62,636 nucleotides of DNA. It comes from Bacteroidota bacterium (GTDB lineage Bacteria; Bacteroidota; Bacteroidia; Sphingobacteriales; Sphingobacteriaceae). The DNA lies in assembly GCA_013288235.1 (NCBI GenBank), contig JABDCF010000007.1, positions 1 through 62,636 of the forward strand. The letters run 5' to 3'. A program made the position numbers and the translations under genes. Under the pieces are notes generated by a model. It saw only the letters and a program-made list of their open reading frames with translations, was not told the DNA's origin and did no database searches. This document shows, piece after piece, positions 9,425 through 17,383 of the stretch. Within the stretch, counting starts at the first letter, position 1; each line of letters begins with the position of its first letter.

Positions 9425-10636
9425 ATGTCAAAAAAGAAACTTACCCGCTTAGGGATATTTTTAGTACCCATTGTTTTTATTTTCTCCCAGTGTCTTAATT
9501 TCAAAAAACATGAAGACCCGCGGGGCAGTGAATATGCCGGATCGGCAACTTGTGTAAGCTGCCATAAAAACGTTTATAGTTCTTATTTGCACACAGCGCA
9601 TTTTATGGCATCACTACCGGCAGATGGTCATACCATCCAGGGCAGTTTTGAAAAAGGATCCAACGAGTTTGTATTCAACCCCAATTTAAAAGTGGTAATG
9701 GATAAACGCGACAGCGGTTTTTATCAAACAGGCTATGAAAATGGCAAGGCAACACAGTCACAGCGTTTCGACATTTCTTTTGGGGGCATAAAAGGTCAAA
9801 CCTATGCCTATTGGCTCACCAATGAAATATTTCAATTGCCAATATCATATACGGCTAATACACATAACTGGATAAATAGCCCCGGGTATGCATCAAACAG
9901 TATTGCCTTTGAACGTATGATAGGCACGCAGTGCCTCGGCTGCCACGCTTCCTTTATTAAGCAAGCACCTCCCGACTTGCCGGGGTATTATGGGGGCGCC
10001 GAAGGTTTCGAAAAAAAATCGTTGGTTTATAGTATCGACTGCGAAAGATGCCACGGCCCCGCTGCCGAACACGTTAAATTTCAAACTGAAAACCCTGCCG
10101 AAAAAACTGCAAAGTATATCGTCGCTTTTAAATCGTTGACCCGTACCCAAAAAATAAACATGTGTGCAATGTGCCATTCCGGGGCCAATAACCATATGCT
10201 AAAACCTGCATTTGGTTTTAAACCGGGCGATAGCTTAAGCAATTACATGCGGGTACATACCTCAAACGAAGCTCCTAATTATAAGGTTATTGACGTACAT
10301 GGCAACCAAACTGCGTTGCTTGAAAGCAGTAAATGTTTTATCGGCAGCAAGATGGATTGCTCCACCTGTCACGATACGCATGTTAAGGACCGGGACAAGG
10401 TATTATTATATGCGGGGCGCTGTTTATCGTGCCATAGCCAAAACACGCATAATGAATGTAAACTGGCTAATCAGCTAAGTGCAACAATGCTTGCAAATAA
10501 TTGCATATCGTGCCATATGCCGGCTTTTTCTTCAAAACTTATCATAGCCGGGCAAACCGGTACACTAATTCATACCCACCATATAGCTGTATATCCAGAG
10601 GAGGCACAAAAGGTGCTGGCTATGCTGAAGAAGTGA
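9425..10636 (+). CDS. Seven-heme c-type cytochrome lipoprotein
   Basis: A 403-residue multiheme cytochrome c with seven CxxCH heme-attachment motifs: CVSCH, CLGCH, CERCH, CAMCH, CSTCH, CLSCH and CISCH. The N-terminus is a lipoprotein signal with the acylated Cys at residue 23 (IFSQC), so the mature protein is membrane-anchored on the periplasmic or outer face. The motif spacing recalls the cytochrome c554-like/NrfB-like multiheme group. Electron transfer is the expected role; partners are not identified. It converges on an operon that also encodes a monoheme FG-GAP lipoprotein, with a long hairpin shared between the two 3' ends. Confidence 0.9.
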   Translation: MSKKKLTRLGIFLVPIVFIFSQCLNFKKHEDPRGSEYAGSATCVSCHKNVYSSYLHTAHFMASLPADGHTIQGSFEKGSNEFVFNPNLKVVMDKRDSGFYQTGYENGKATQSQRFDISFGGIKGQTYAYWLTNEIFQLPISYTANTHNWINSPGYASNSIAFERMIGTQCLGCHASFIKQAPPDLPGYYGGAEGFEKKSLVYSIDCERCHGPAAEHVKFQTENPAEKTAKYIVAFKSLTRTQKINMCAMCHSGANNHMLKPAFGFKPGDSLSNYMRVHTSNEAPNYKVIDVHGNQTALLESSKCFIGSKMDCSTCHDTHVKDRDKVLLYAGRCLSCHSQNTHNECKLANQLSATMLANNCISCHMPAFSSKLIIAGQTGTLIHTHHIAVYPEEAQKVLAMLKK

Positions 10637-10720
10637 GAGGTGAGTAGTGAGTTGTGAATAGTGAATTAAGATTAGTAGAAATGCATTCTAACTACTCACA
10701 ATTCACTACTCACCACTCAC
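10633..10720. terminator. Long bidirectional hairpin between convergent genes
   Basis: The left arm 10633-10662 (containing GTGAGTAGTGAGTTGTGAA) pairs with the right arm 10691-10720, matching at 27 of 30 positions by eye. It overlaps the cytochrome stop codon and ends just before the stop of the leftward FG-GAP gene. It probably terminates or protects both transcripts. Confidence 0.65.
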
Positions 10721-10724
10721 TGCC

Positions 10725-12281
10725 TTATTTCTTAAAATTATTCTCCAGTACTATAAACGGTAAGTTTTTATCCCAAAATGGCTTTAGCGTGGGCTGAATT
10801 GGGAAACCAGATGAGTAATTGCCTAATACAATATCAGGTTTACCATCGCCATTAAAATCGGCAACGTCCATGGTCATCCAGCGGCCATATTTACTTACAG
10901 GGATTGCATGTGGTTTATAATTAAAGGGACTAACCTCTTCAAAATAAATGAAGCTTTCACCAGGTTCATTTTGCAGGTCGGCAAAAAAAGCACTTGTTGC
11001 AATATCCATGTTACCGTTGCCTTTAAAATCAGCGGCGATGGCTTTTGTACAGCCGTTTATAGGATAAAACCACTGTTGTTTAAGGTTCCAGTCGCCCATG
11101 TTTTTATAAATATAAATGCCATGGTAAGGCTTTAATATCCGCGAATCGTGAAAATTATAACCGCAAGTGTAAATCAGGTCAAGTTTTCCATCGTGATCTA
11201 TATCAGCCAGTTGAAAACTTGTTGATCCGTATACAGGAGGGAAACGCAATAAATTTTTTGAAGTAAAGCCGCCTTTATGGTCATTCAGGTACATCCACAA
11301 ACCTTCGTCGCCGCTGCCGTATAAAACCATTACATCCGGCCATCCATCATTATTAAAATCACCAACAACGGCCTGAACAGCGCCTGGCTGATCTGATATA
11401 GTTGATTGTATATAAGTGTGGCCGGCATTCTGTTTTAATAAATATACGCCGCCCTTCAAATGTCCCTGGCCTAAAACTACAAGATCGGTCAGGCCATCCT
11501 TATTAAAATCACCCTCAACCGTCTGTACCGGCCTGGCAAGGTCCCCGTCTATAAGCGTTTGATTGTTTTTAGTATCTTTTGAATCTAAATTAATTTGCAA
11601 TACCCTGCCATTAGGAAAATCAACCGGCTGAAACTGGCCGATGCATGATACTATTGCCTGGTTTGCTCCCGTTGCATCCTTTTTAAAAGTGATATTTACA
11701 CCCGTTGAGGGTAAAATCCCCATATCATGCATAATTAAGTTGCTGTCCCATTCAATTAACCTGTTGCTTTCTGCATCAGCAGTATAAATTTTATGATTAT
11801 TGGGGTTAATGGCTGCCGCTGTTGTATAGCTTATAAATTTAACTGGCGGAGGAGTTTTCAAAGTGAACCCTGCCCAGTCGTTTAGTAATGGGATAGGTTT
11901 TTTTGCAGTAAGTAAGGTGTCGGGGGCTAATTTATGATAGTAGGAGACGATTGATTGCCATTCTTGCACCGATAAGCCGGCAGTATCCTTATCGCCCTTG
12001 TAGTACCCGTCAAGATACCGCGATATGCCAAGATAATGCGCCATCGAAGGCAAAGCATGGTGTTCCCATACATTTTTATTAAGGGCATCAACCGGTATCA
12101 ATGCATGGCATTTGGTACAATTTAGCTGAACAAGGTTTTTGCCATCGGCAATAGTATCCCCGGTTAATGTATATGCAGTATCACTTTTACTGTTACAACC
12201 ACCTATGAGCATGCTACCCGAAATTAAACCGGTAAACGAAAGGATATAAAATGTAAATAAGCAGGTTTTTTTGTAGTTCAT
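10725..12281 (-). CDS. FG-GAP/VCBS repeat lipoprotein with N-terminal cytochrome c motif
   Basis: A 518-residue lipoprotein with the acylated Cys at residue 29 (LIGGC). A single heme-binding motif CTKCH lies at residues 55-59, in a short cytochrome-like segment. The rest is an FG-GAP/VCBS beta-propeller with five Ca-binding loops of the form DFNxDGxxD (for example DFNKDGLTDLV, DFNNDGWPDVM, DFNGDGKPDIV). The combination suggests a surface protein that binds a ligand and carries one electron carrier. It is the third of three tightly spaced leftward genes; its start is 17 bp after the haloperoxidase-like stop. Confidence 0.85.
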   Translation of the reverse strand: MNYKKTCLFTFYILSFTGLISGSMLIGGCNSKSDTAYTLTGDTIADGKNLVQLNCTKCHALIPVDALNKNVWEHHALPSMAHYLGISRYLDGYYKGDKDTAGLSVQEWQSIVSYYHKLAPDTLLTAKKPIPLLNDWAGFTLKTPPPVKFISYTTAAAINPNNHKIYTADAESNRLIEWDSNLIMHDMGILPSTGVNITFKKDATGANQAIVSCIGQFQPVDFPNGRVLQINLDSKDTKNNQTLIDGDLARPVQTVEGDFNKDGLTDLVVLGQGHLKGGVYLLKQNAGHTYIQSTISDQPGAVQAVVGDFNNDGWPDVMVLYGSGDEGLWMYLNDHKGGFTSKNLLRFPPVYGSTSFQLADIDHDGKLDLIYTCGYNFHDSRILKPYHGIYIYKNMGDWNLKQQWFYPINGCTKAIAADFKGNGNMDIATSAFFADLQNEPGESFIYFEEVSPFNYKPHAIPVSKYGRWMTMDVADFNGDGKPDIVLGNYSSGFPIQPTLKPFWDKNLPFIVLENNFKK

Positions 12282-12298
12282 ATATAAACAAGTAATAT

Positions 12299-13618
12299 TT
12301 AGTTGGTTATTTTTAGTTTATTCCAGATAAAGTTCCCTATCTGTTTCCCTTGCACGGCCCCAGTAAGTGAGCTATTAAGGTAATGTATGCCGCCATAAAA
12401 ACGGCTTAATGCTGTTTCATCCGAAGCCTGTATAAACGAGGTAAAATGGCGTTGCATGCCTATATATCGCAAATCGCTGGTATCCTGGAATGCAAATTTA
12501 TCGCCAAATAAGTGTGTAAGCACCGTAGAGGATGCTGCACTTATTGTTGAATGGCCTGCGGTATATTCAGGAAAAGGCGGGGTTTGCAATAACGGCAACC
12601 AATTATGATCAAGCTTTTCGTTGATATTTGAAACCGGCCTTTCATAGCTGTAATGGTATTTAACCTCCCAGCAGCAAATAAACGCATCGAATAAAGCAAT
12701 TGAAGTAAGGGCATAAGCTTCGGCTGTTTTTACAGCATCGGCATGGGTTTGTTTACAGGCAATGGCAGTTATACCTATCCAGTGGCCGCCGGGGGTAATT
12801 TTTTTATCGGCAAACATCAGGTGCCCATTATGTTCTATAACAAAGGGGTTATCATCCCAAAACTTAGCTATCAGTTTTTCTTCGGGAGTTAAGGTCTTGC
12901 TTTTATTATAAACCTCCACATATTGTTTAACATATGCGCTGTTTTTATCGTCGTTATACGGAGGTGGCGGGCCTGGTGAAAACTGTTTGCACGAATCGAT
13001 AGCAAGCACCTTCATATCGCCCCAGCAAAATTCAACGCCGTCCATATAATCGGGTGGTGTAGGGCGCCATTTGGCTGGGTTTTCCTCACCCAGGTATTTT
13101 GGTTTACCGCGGGTTTGCGGATAATCATCAACATTGGCCCGTTTTAATATCAATTTCCCTATCTGTTCCCCAAAATCAACCGACCGGGTAAAAGTCGAAT
13201 CATCAAGGTTATCCTTGTACATCGCATACACCCTGTCTTCATACTTTTTAAGCGTATCCACTGAAAATGTAACCTTATGCGCTACAGTAAAAAATGCTTT
13301 TGTAGCTGCAAGCGCAAAATTATACTTTTTGCCTTTTTGCGGCTCTGGCGGTTTTCCAAACCCCTTTAACTGTGTAATTATCGAATTGTATTTTGGATCA
13401 GCATAACGCATTACCTCATAGGATGCCAACGCGGTATATCCATAAATCCGGGCGGCAACCGGCGGGGTAAAAACGTCATAAATAATTACCTGGGTCAGCT
13501 GGTCTTCATTATTATGAAGCACGTCTGCATCATTTAACAAAACAGCCTTTGGTTTATTGGCACAGCCAGTAACCATTAAAATGCCAAACAGTATGGCCAA
13601 TATTTTATAGCATCTCAT
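12299..13618 (-). CDS. Vanadium-dependent haloperoxidase/PAP2-superfamily lipoprotein
   Basis: A 439-residue lipoprotein (Cys19 in VTGC) of the vanadium haloperoxidase/PAP2 fold. The vanadate or phosphate pocket is present: K320-x6-R327-P (KYHYSYERP), G355-H356 in PEYTAGHS, and R406-x5-H412 in SRFYGGIHY. The Ser usual before GH is Ala354 here, and the Asp typical of some true haloperoxidases a few residues after the last His is replaced by Asn/Ser. Haloperoxidases use peroxide to oxidise halide; acid phosphatases share the fold, so activity is not certain. It sits 14 bp after the large FG-GAP gene and 17 bp before the heme FG-GAP gene. Confidence 0.85.
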   Translation of the reverse strand: MRCYKILAILFGILMVTGCANKPKAVLLNDADVLHNNEDQLTQVIIYDVFTPPVAARIYGYTALASYEVMRYADPKYNSIITQLKGFGKPPEPQKGKKYNFALAATKAFFTVAHKVTFSVDTLKKYEDRVYAMYKDNLDDSTFTRSVDFGEQIGKLILKRANVDDYPQTRGKPKYLGEENPAKWRPTPPDYMDGVEFCWGDMKVLAIDSCKQFSPGPPPPYNDDKNSAYVKQYVEVYNKSKTLTPEEKLIAKFWDDNPFVIEHNGHLMFADKKITPGGHWIGITAIACKQTHADAVKTAEAYALTSIALFDAFICCWEVKYHYSYERPVSNINEKLDHNWLPLLQTPPFPEYTAGHSTISAASSTVLTHLFGDKFAFQDTSDLRYIGMQRHFTSFIQASDETALSRFYGGIHYLNSSLTGAVQGKQIGNFIWNKLKITN

Positions 13619-13632
13619 AATAAAAACAATAA

Positions 13633-16600
13633 TTAATTTATTGGAACATTTCGTACACGGCCATAGCTATCCGTTATTTTTACCGATTCCATTGTATTAT
13701 CTACAGTTATAAACCTGCCAGATTGCGAAAGGAATGAGGTGCCGTAGTAAAACTCCTGCTTACTTGCTTTACCATTTTTATATTTAATAATAGCATACAT
13801 ATCCAATGGCTGTAGCGGTACCGTATGCACGGGTCTTTTTAACTCAAATATTTTCAATACATCCCTGTTTTGACTGGCAGCCAGCAGATAGCCCCCCTTA
13901 GCGTTTTTTAATTTCACCAATGCTTTGCCATCGCCGGGGATATAAAGACCGCTTTGTTGTATCGAAAGCGGCTTAAAGTTGCCTTTGCCGTCGCCCTTTA
14001 GCAACAAACCGTTAAAGGCGTCATACCTGCCGGTCATAACTTCCGTTCCGTAATCATTTCCACTAATTGCTATGTCAAGGTTTCCGTCACCATCAAAATC
14101 ATCAACCACAATTCCGTCGAGCTGCGATGTTTGCGCCTCCATCGGGAGCGGTATCATGGTAAATTTCCCGTTTCCTTCGTTTCGCAAATAACAGGATTGC
14201 ATCATGTTGGCCTTTAACCTTATAGCATCTTTTCTCATTTCGGGAGTGATTACCGAATCCATGGTGGCAACGGCGTATGATTTATAATTTTGAAATTTTA
14301 CGCGCATACCTATTATTTGTTTTATAATATCATCACGTGTATTAACCGGGAACTCCTGCAACTCACCATCCTGGTCTTTTAAAAATACGGATGGAAAAGC
14401 GTCATAACTCCCATTATTGTCAAAATCTTTTGCAGTAATATAAACAGGATATTTGTCAGTGCCTTTATAAAAAGTATTTAAGCCAACATTGCCCACTATA
14501 TAATCTGTTCGTCCATTGTGCTCAAAATCACCGGCAGCAATTGAATTCCACCATCCAAATTTATCACTTATGCCGGTGCCTTCTGTTACATTTTTAAATA
14601 CGCCGTGGTCATTTTTTAAAAAAGTTACCGGCATCCATTCGCCAGAAAGCACAAGGTCGGGCCATCCATCGTTATCAAAATCACTAAAAACAGCATCACA
14701 CACCAATCCGATATTTTCAAGTCCTGGCGCAACTGTTGCTGTAACATCGGTAAATTTCACATGTCCATCCTTACTATCGTTACGCAATATCATGCTCGAA
14801 ACTGGTTTAGGGTAGTTCCATGGCTCTACACGCCCCGAAACAAACAGGTCGAGTTTCCCATCCTTGTTATAGTCAATTGCTTTTACACATAATTTACTGG
14901 TAAAGTTTTGAGGCAAAGCACCTGCTGCTTCGGTAAAATTACCTTTACCATCATTTATGTATAACCTGTCCTGGTAAAATGGTGAGCCGGGTTTATTCTC
15001 ATACCCTCCGCTTGCTACATACAGGTCCAGATGGCCATCGCCATTAGCATCAAACAGTAATAAGCCTTCGTCTTTAACATGTTCGTAAGCGCTATTTGCT
15101 CCCCTGGGCAGCAAGTCGCGCTGAATAAATTTTCCATCGGGCTGTTGTAAAAGTAACTGTGCAGGGTATTTTGATGTCCCGCCAATCACCATGTCATCAT
15201 AACCATTACCGTCAACGTCACCCACTGCTATAGCCGGTGAATATTGTGATAATTTATGCGGGATAAGTTTTTGTATGTTAAAATCGGCAAGGTCATCCTC
15301 CTGGTGTTTATAGGTAACGCCAACTGATCGTGTTACCTCCTTAAATAACGACTGTGTATTTACTTTGGGCACATCAAAAGTGTAATTGTCCTTTGCATTT
15401 ACTATGTTTACCTTCAACACCTGGTCGGCCTTGACATTTTGCAAGGTTTGCTTTTTGCCATTTTGCCACCTGATAACAACCGAATCAAGTAAGGTAATTT
15501 TGCCTAATCCAAAGTGGGCTATATTTTGTATTGTTGACAGGTACCCCCTGAACGGCGTGTTTTCATATACCTGATGTTTGCCATGGTCATAATAAATATC
15601 CGCCCAGGCGCCAATCCCGTCCCTGTTTTGCGGGCCCCCGGTAAATTTGACATGTAAATAGTGACTATTGTTTTTATCTTTCTCCCTTGATGTATTTTTA
15701 TAGATAAGTACTTCGTCATTAATATTATTGATCACCAGGTCCATATCCCCGTCATTATCCAGATCAGCATAAGCTGCGCCGTTTGAAAAAGTAGGAATAG
15801 TTAACCCCCAGCTTTTTGTAACATCGGTAAATTGAAGGTTGCCATTATTTTTAAAAGCATAATTAGGTATCTTAACTATTGGTATCTGATCAAGTATCTG
15901 TTTTTTGGAGGCAATCATATATGATTCGGCCCTGAAGGTTGTAAAGTCATGATCCGTAACATCACGTGGATACCCGTTAGTGATCACAATATCCCGAAAG
16001 CCATCATTATCAAAGTCGGTAATCAAAGGGCACCAACTCCAGTCTGTTTGTGATACGCCGCTCAAAAAAGAAACCTCACTAAAGGCAGGGTCGCCGATTG
16101 AGTCATTTTGTCCTAATCGAGGCCCCTGGTTTAATTGTAAGGTGTTACGGTTATATTGATACTGGTAGCCGTAATAATCAAAGTTTTTATAGGTTTGGTA
16201 GGAGTTTGAGCCCATGAACATTTTCTTCCGGTAATTGTCTTCGGGAAACATATCAAGTTCAAAAACATCAGCCAGGCCGTCATTATTAATATCTTCAATG
16301 TCCTGCCCCATCGCACTGTTCGAAGTATGCTTAAAATATTCCTTTGATTTATCAGTAAATGTGCCGTCGTGGTTATTAATGTAGAGTATATTATTACTCA
16401 AAAAATCGTTGGTTACGTAAATATCTTTCCAGCCATCGCGATTAATATCCACGGTACTCGCTGCATGCCCAAAGCCCTCTATTGATATCCCCGCCTGTTT
16501 TGATACATCATGAAATACAGGATGCTTTAAAACCGGGTCCCAGTCATTCCGGTAAAGCCGGCCTGTACTTTTCGCCGACCCATCGGTAACAGTTGGCCTG

Positions 16601-17223
16601 AAAAGGCTGGTATTGTCTTTTTTATCAACTTCGTTAACGGTAAGGTACATGTCCAGGTCGCCGTCATTATCATAATCAAAAAACGAAGCCATTGTGGAAT
16701 GCACTTCTATGTCGAGGCCATATTCTTTGGCCATTTCTTTAAAGTGGGGCACGCCGTTTTTATCAGGGCCCAGGTTTATATACAATAAATTTCTTCGTTT
16801 GGATGAATCGTTCAATAAGGTATTACAAACATAAATATCCAATAAGCCATCGTTATTTATGTCTACAACAGCCACGCCCCGGCCCCAGCCACCAAGCCCG
16901 CCAACCCCGGCTTCTTTGGTAACATCAACAAACTTCATATTACCTTTATTAATATACAACCTGTTTGATACCTGGTTGCCTACCAAAAAAATATCCTGCA
17001 GGCCATCATTATTAAAATCGCCAATGCCTACACCGCCACCATTGTAGATGTTTAATTTATCTAAGGGATTGATAGAATCGTTTTCAACAACTTTATTAAT
17101 GAAATGTACCCCTGAATATGATGAGGGTATCTGTTCAAACAGGGTGTCTTTCTTTTTGCAGGAAATAAGTAAAACAAGAATAAAACAGTATAAAAAATAA
17201 GGGGGAAATCTCATTTGTAACAA
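13633..17223 (-). CDS. CRTAC1-like FG-GAP/VCBS lipoprotein with ASPIC/UnbV domain
   Basis: A 1196-residue surface lipoprotein (probable acylated Cys22 in LLISC). It contains many integrin-like Ca-binding repeats (DFNNDGLQDIFLVGN, DINNDGLLDIYVC, DYDNDGDLDMYL, DFDNDGFRDIVITNG and others) forming two propeller regions. Between them, around residues 540-620, is an ASPIC/UnbV domain recognisable from GIGAWADIYY and NIAHFGLGK. Such proteins are common near SusC/SusD pairs in Bacteroidota, but their ligands are mostly unknown. It heads the three-lipoprotein run; a terminator separates it from SusD upstream. Confidence 0.9.
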   Translation of the reverse strand: MLQMRFPPYFLYCFILVLLISCKKKDTLFEQIPSSYSGVHFINKVVENDSINPLDKLNIYNGGGVGIGDFNNDGLQDIFLVGNQVSNRLYINKGNMKFVDVTKEAGVGGLGGWGRGVAVVDINNDGLLDIYVCNTLLNDSSKRRNLLYINLGPDKNGVPHFKEMAKEYGLDIEVHSTMASFFDYDNDGDLDMYLTVNEVDKKDNTSLFRPTVTDGSAKSTGRLYRNDWDPVLKHPVFHDVSKQAGISIEGFGHAASTVDINRDGWKDIYVTNDFLSNNILYINNHDGTFTDKSKEYFKHTSNSAMGQDIEDINNDGLADVFELDMFPEDNYRKKMFMGSNSYQTYKNFDYYGYQYQYNRNTLQLNQGPRLGQNDSIGDPAFSEVSFLSGVSQTDWSWCPLITDFDNDGFRDIVITNGYPRDVTDHDFTTFRAESYMIASKKQILDQIPIVKIPNYAFKNNGNLQFTDVTKSWGLTIPTFSNGAAYADLDNDGDMDLVINNINDEVLIYKNTSREKDKNNSHYLHVKFTGGPQNRDGIGAWADIYYDHGKHQVYENTPFRGYLSTIQNIAHFGLGKITLLDSVVIRWQNGKKQTLQNVKADQVLKVNIVNAKDNYTFDVPKVNTQSLFKEVTRSVGVTYKHQEDDLADFNIQKLIPHKLSQYSPAIAVGDVDGNGYDDMVIGGTSKYPAQLLLQQPDGKFIQRDLLPRGANSAYEHVKDEGLLLFDANGDGHLDLYVASGGYENKPGSPFYQDRLYINDGKGNFTEAAGALPQNFTSKLCVKAIDYNKDGKLDLFVSGRVEPWNYPKPVSSMILRNDSKDGHVKFTDVTATVAPGLENIGLVCDAVFSDFDNDGWPDLVLSGEWMPVTFLKNDHGVFKNVTEGTGISDKFGWWNSIAAGDFEHNGRTDYIVGNVGLNTFYKGTDKYPVYITAKDFDNNGSYDAFPSVFLKDQDGELQEFPVNTRDDIIKQIIGMRVKFQNYKSYAVATMDSVITPEMRKDAIRLKANMMQSCYLRNEGNGKFTMIPLPMEAQTSQLDGIVVDDFDGDGNLDIAISGNDYGTEVMTGRYDAFNGLLLKGDGKGNFKPLSIQQSGLYIPGDGKALVKLKNAKGGYLLAASQNRDVLKIFELKRPVHTVPLQPLDMYAIIKYKNGKASKQEFYYGTSFLSQSGRFITVDNTMESVKITDSYGRVRNVPIN

Positions 17224-17324
17224 TTAATTTTAGCAAAAACAAAACAACCACAAGTCACTTATCAACACGGTTTTAAGCCACGTTAATTTGGTTGTTTACA
17301 TCTGCAGAATACTTGCTAAGTTAT

Positions 17325-17363
17325 AAAAAAAGGGGTGGTGATATATATCACCACCCCTTTTTA
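17325..17363 (-). terminator. Strong hairpin terminator downstream of SusD gene
   Basis: Perfect stem with AAGGGGTGGTGATA paired to TATCACCACCCCTT, A-rich on the left and T-rich on the right, so it works in either direction. It lies 20 bp after the SusD stop and about 100 bp before the FG-GAP/ASPIC start, and so could reduce but not necessarily abolish read-through into the three lipoprotein genes. Confidence 0.88.
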
Positions 17364-17383
17364 TTTTACAATTAAATTATTGC

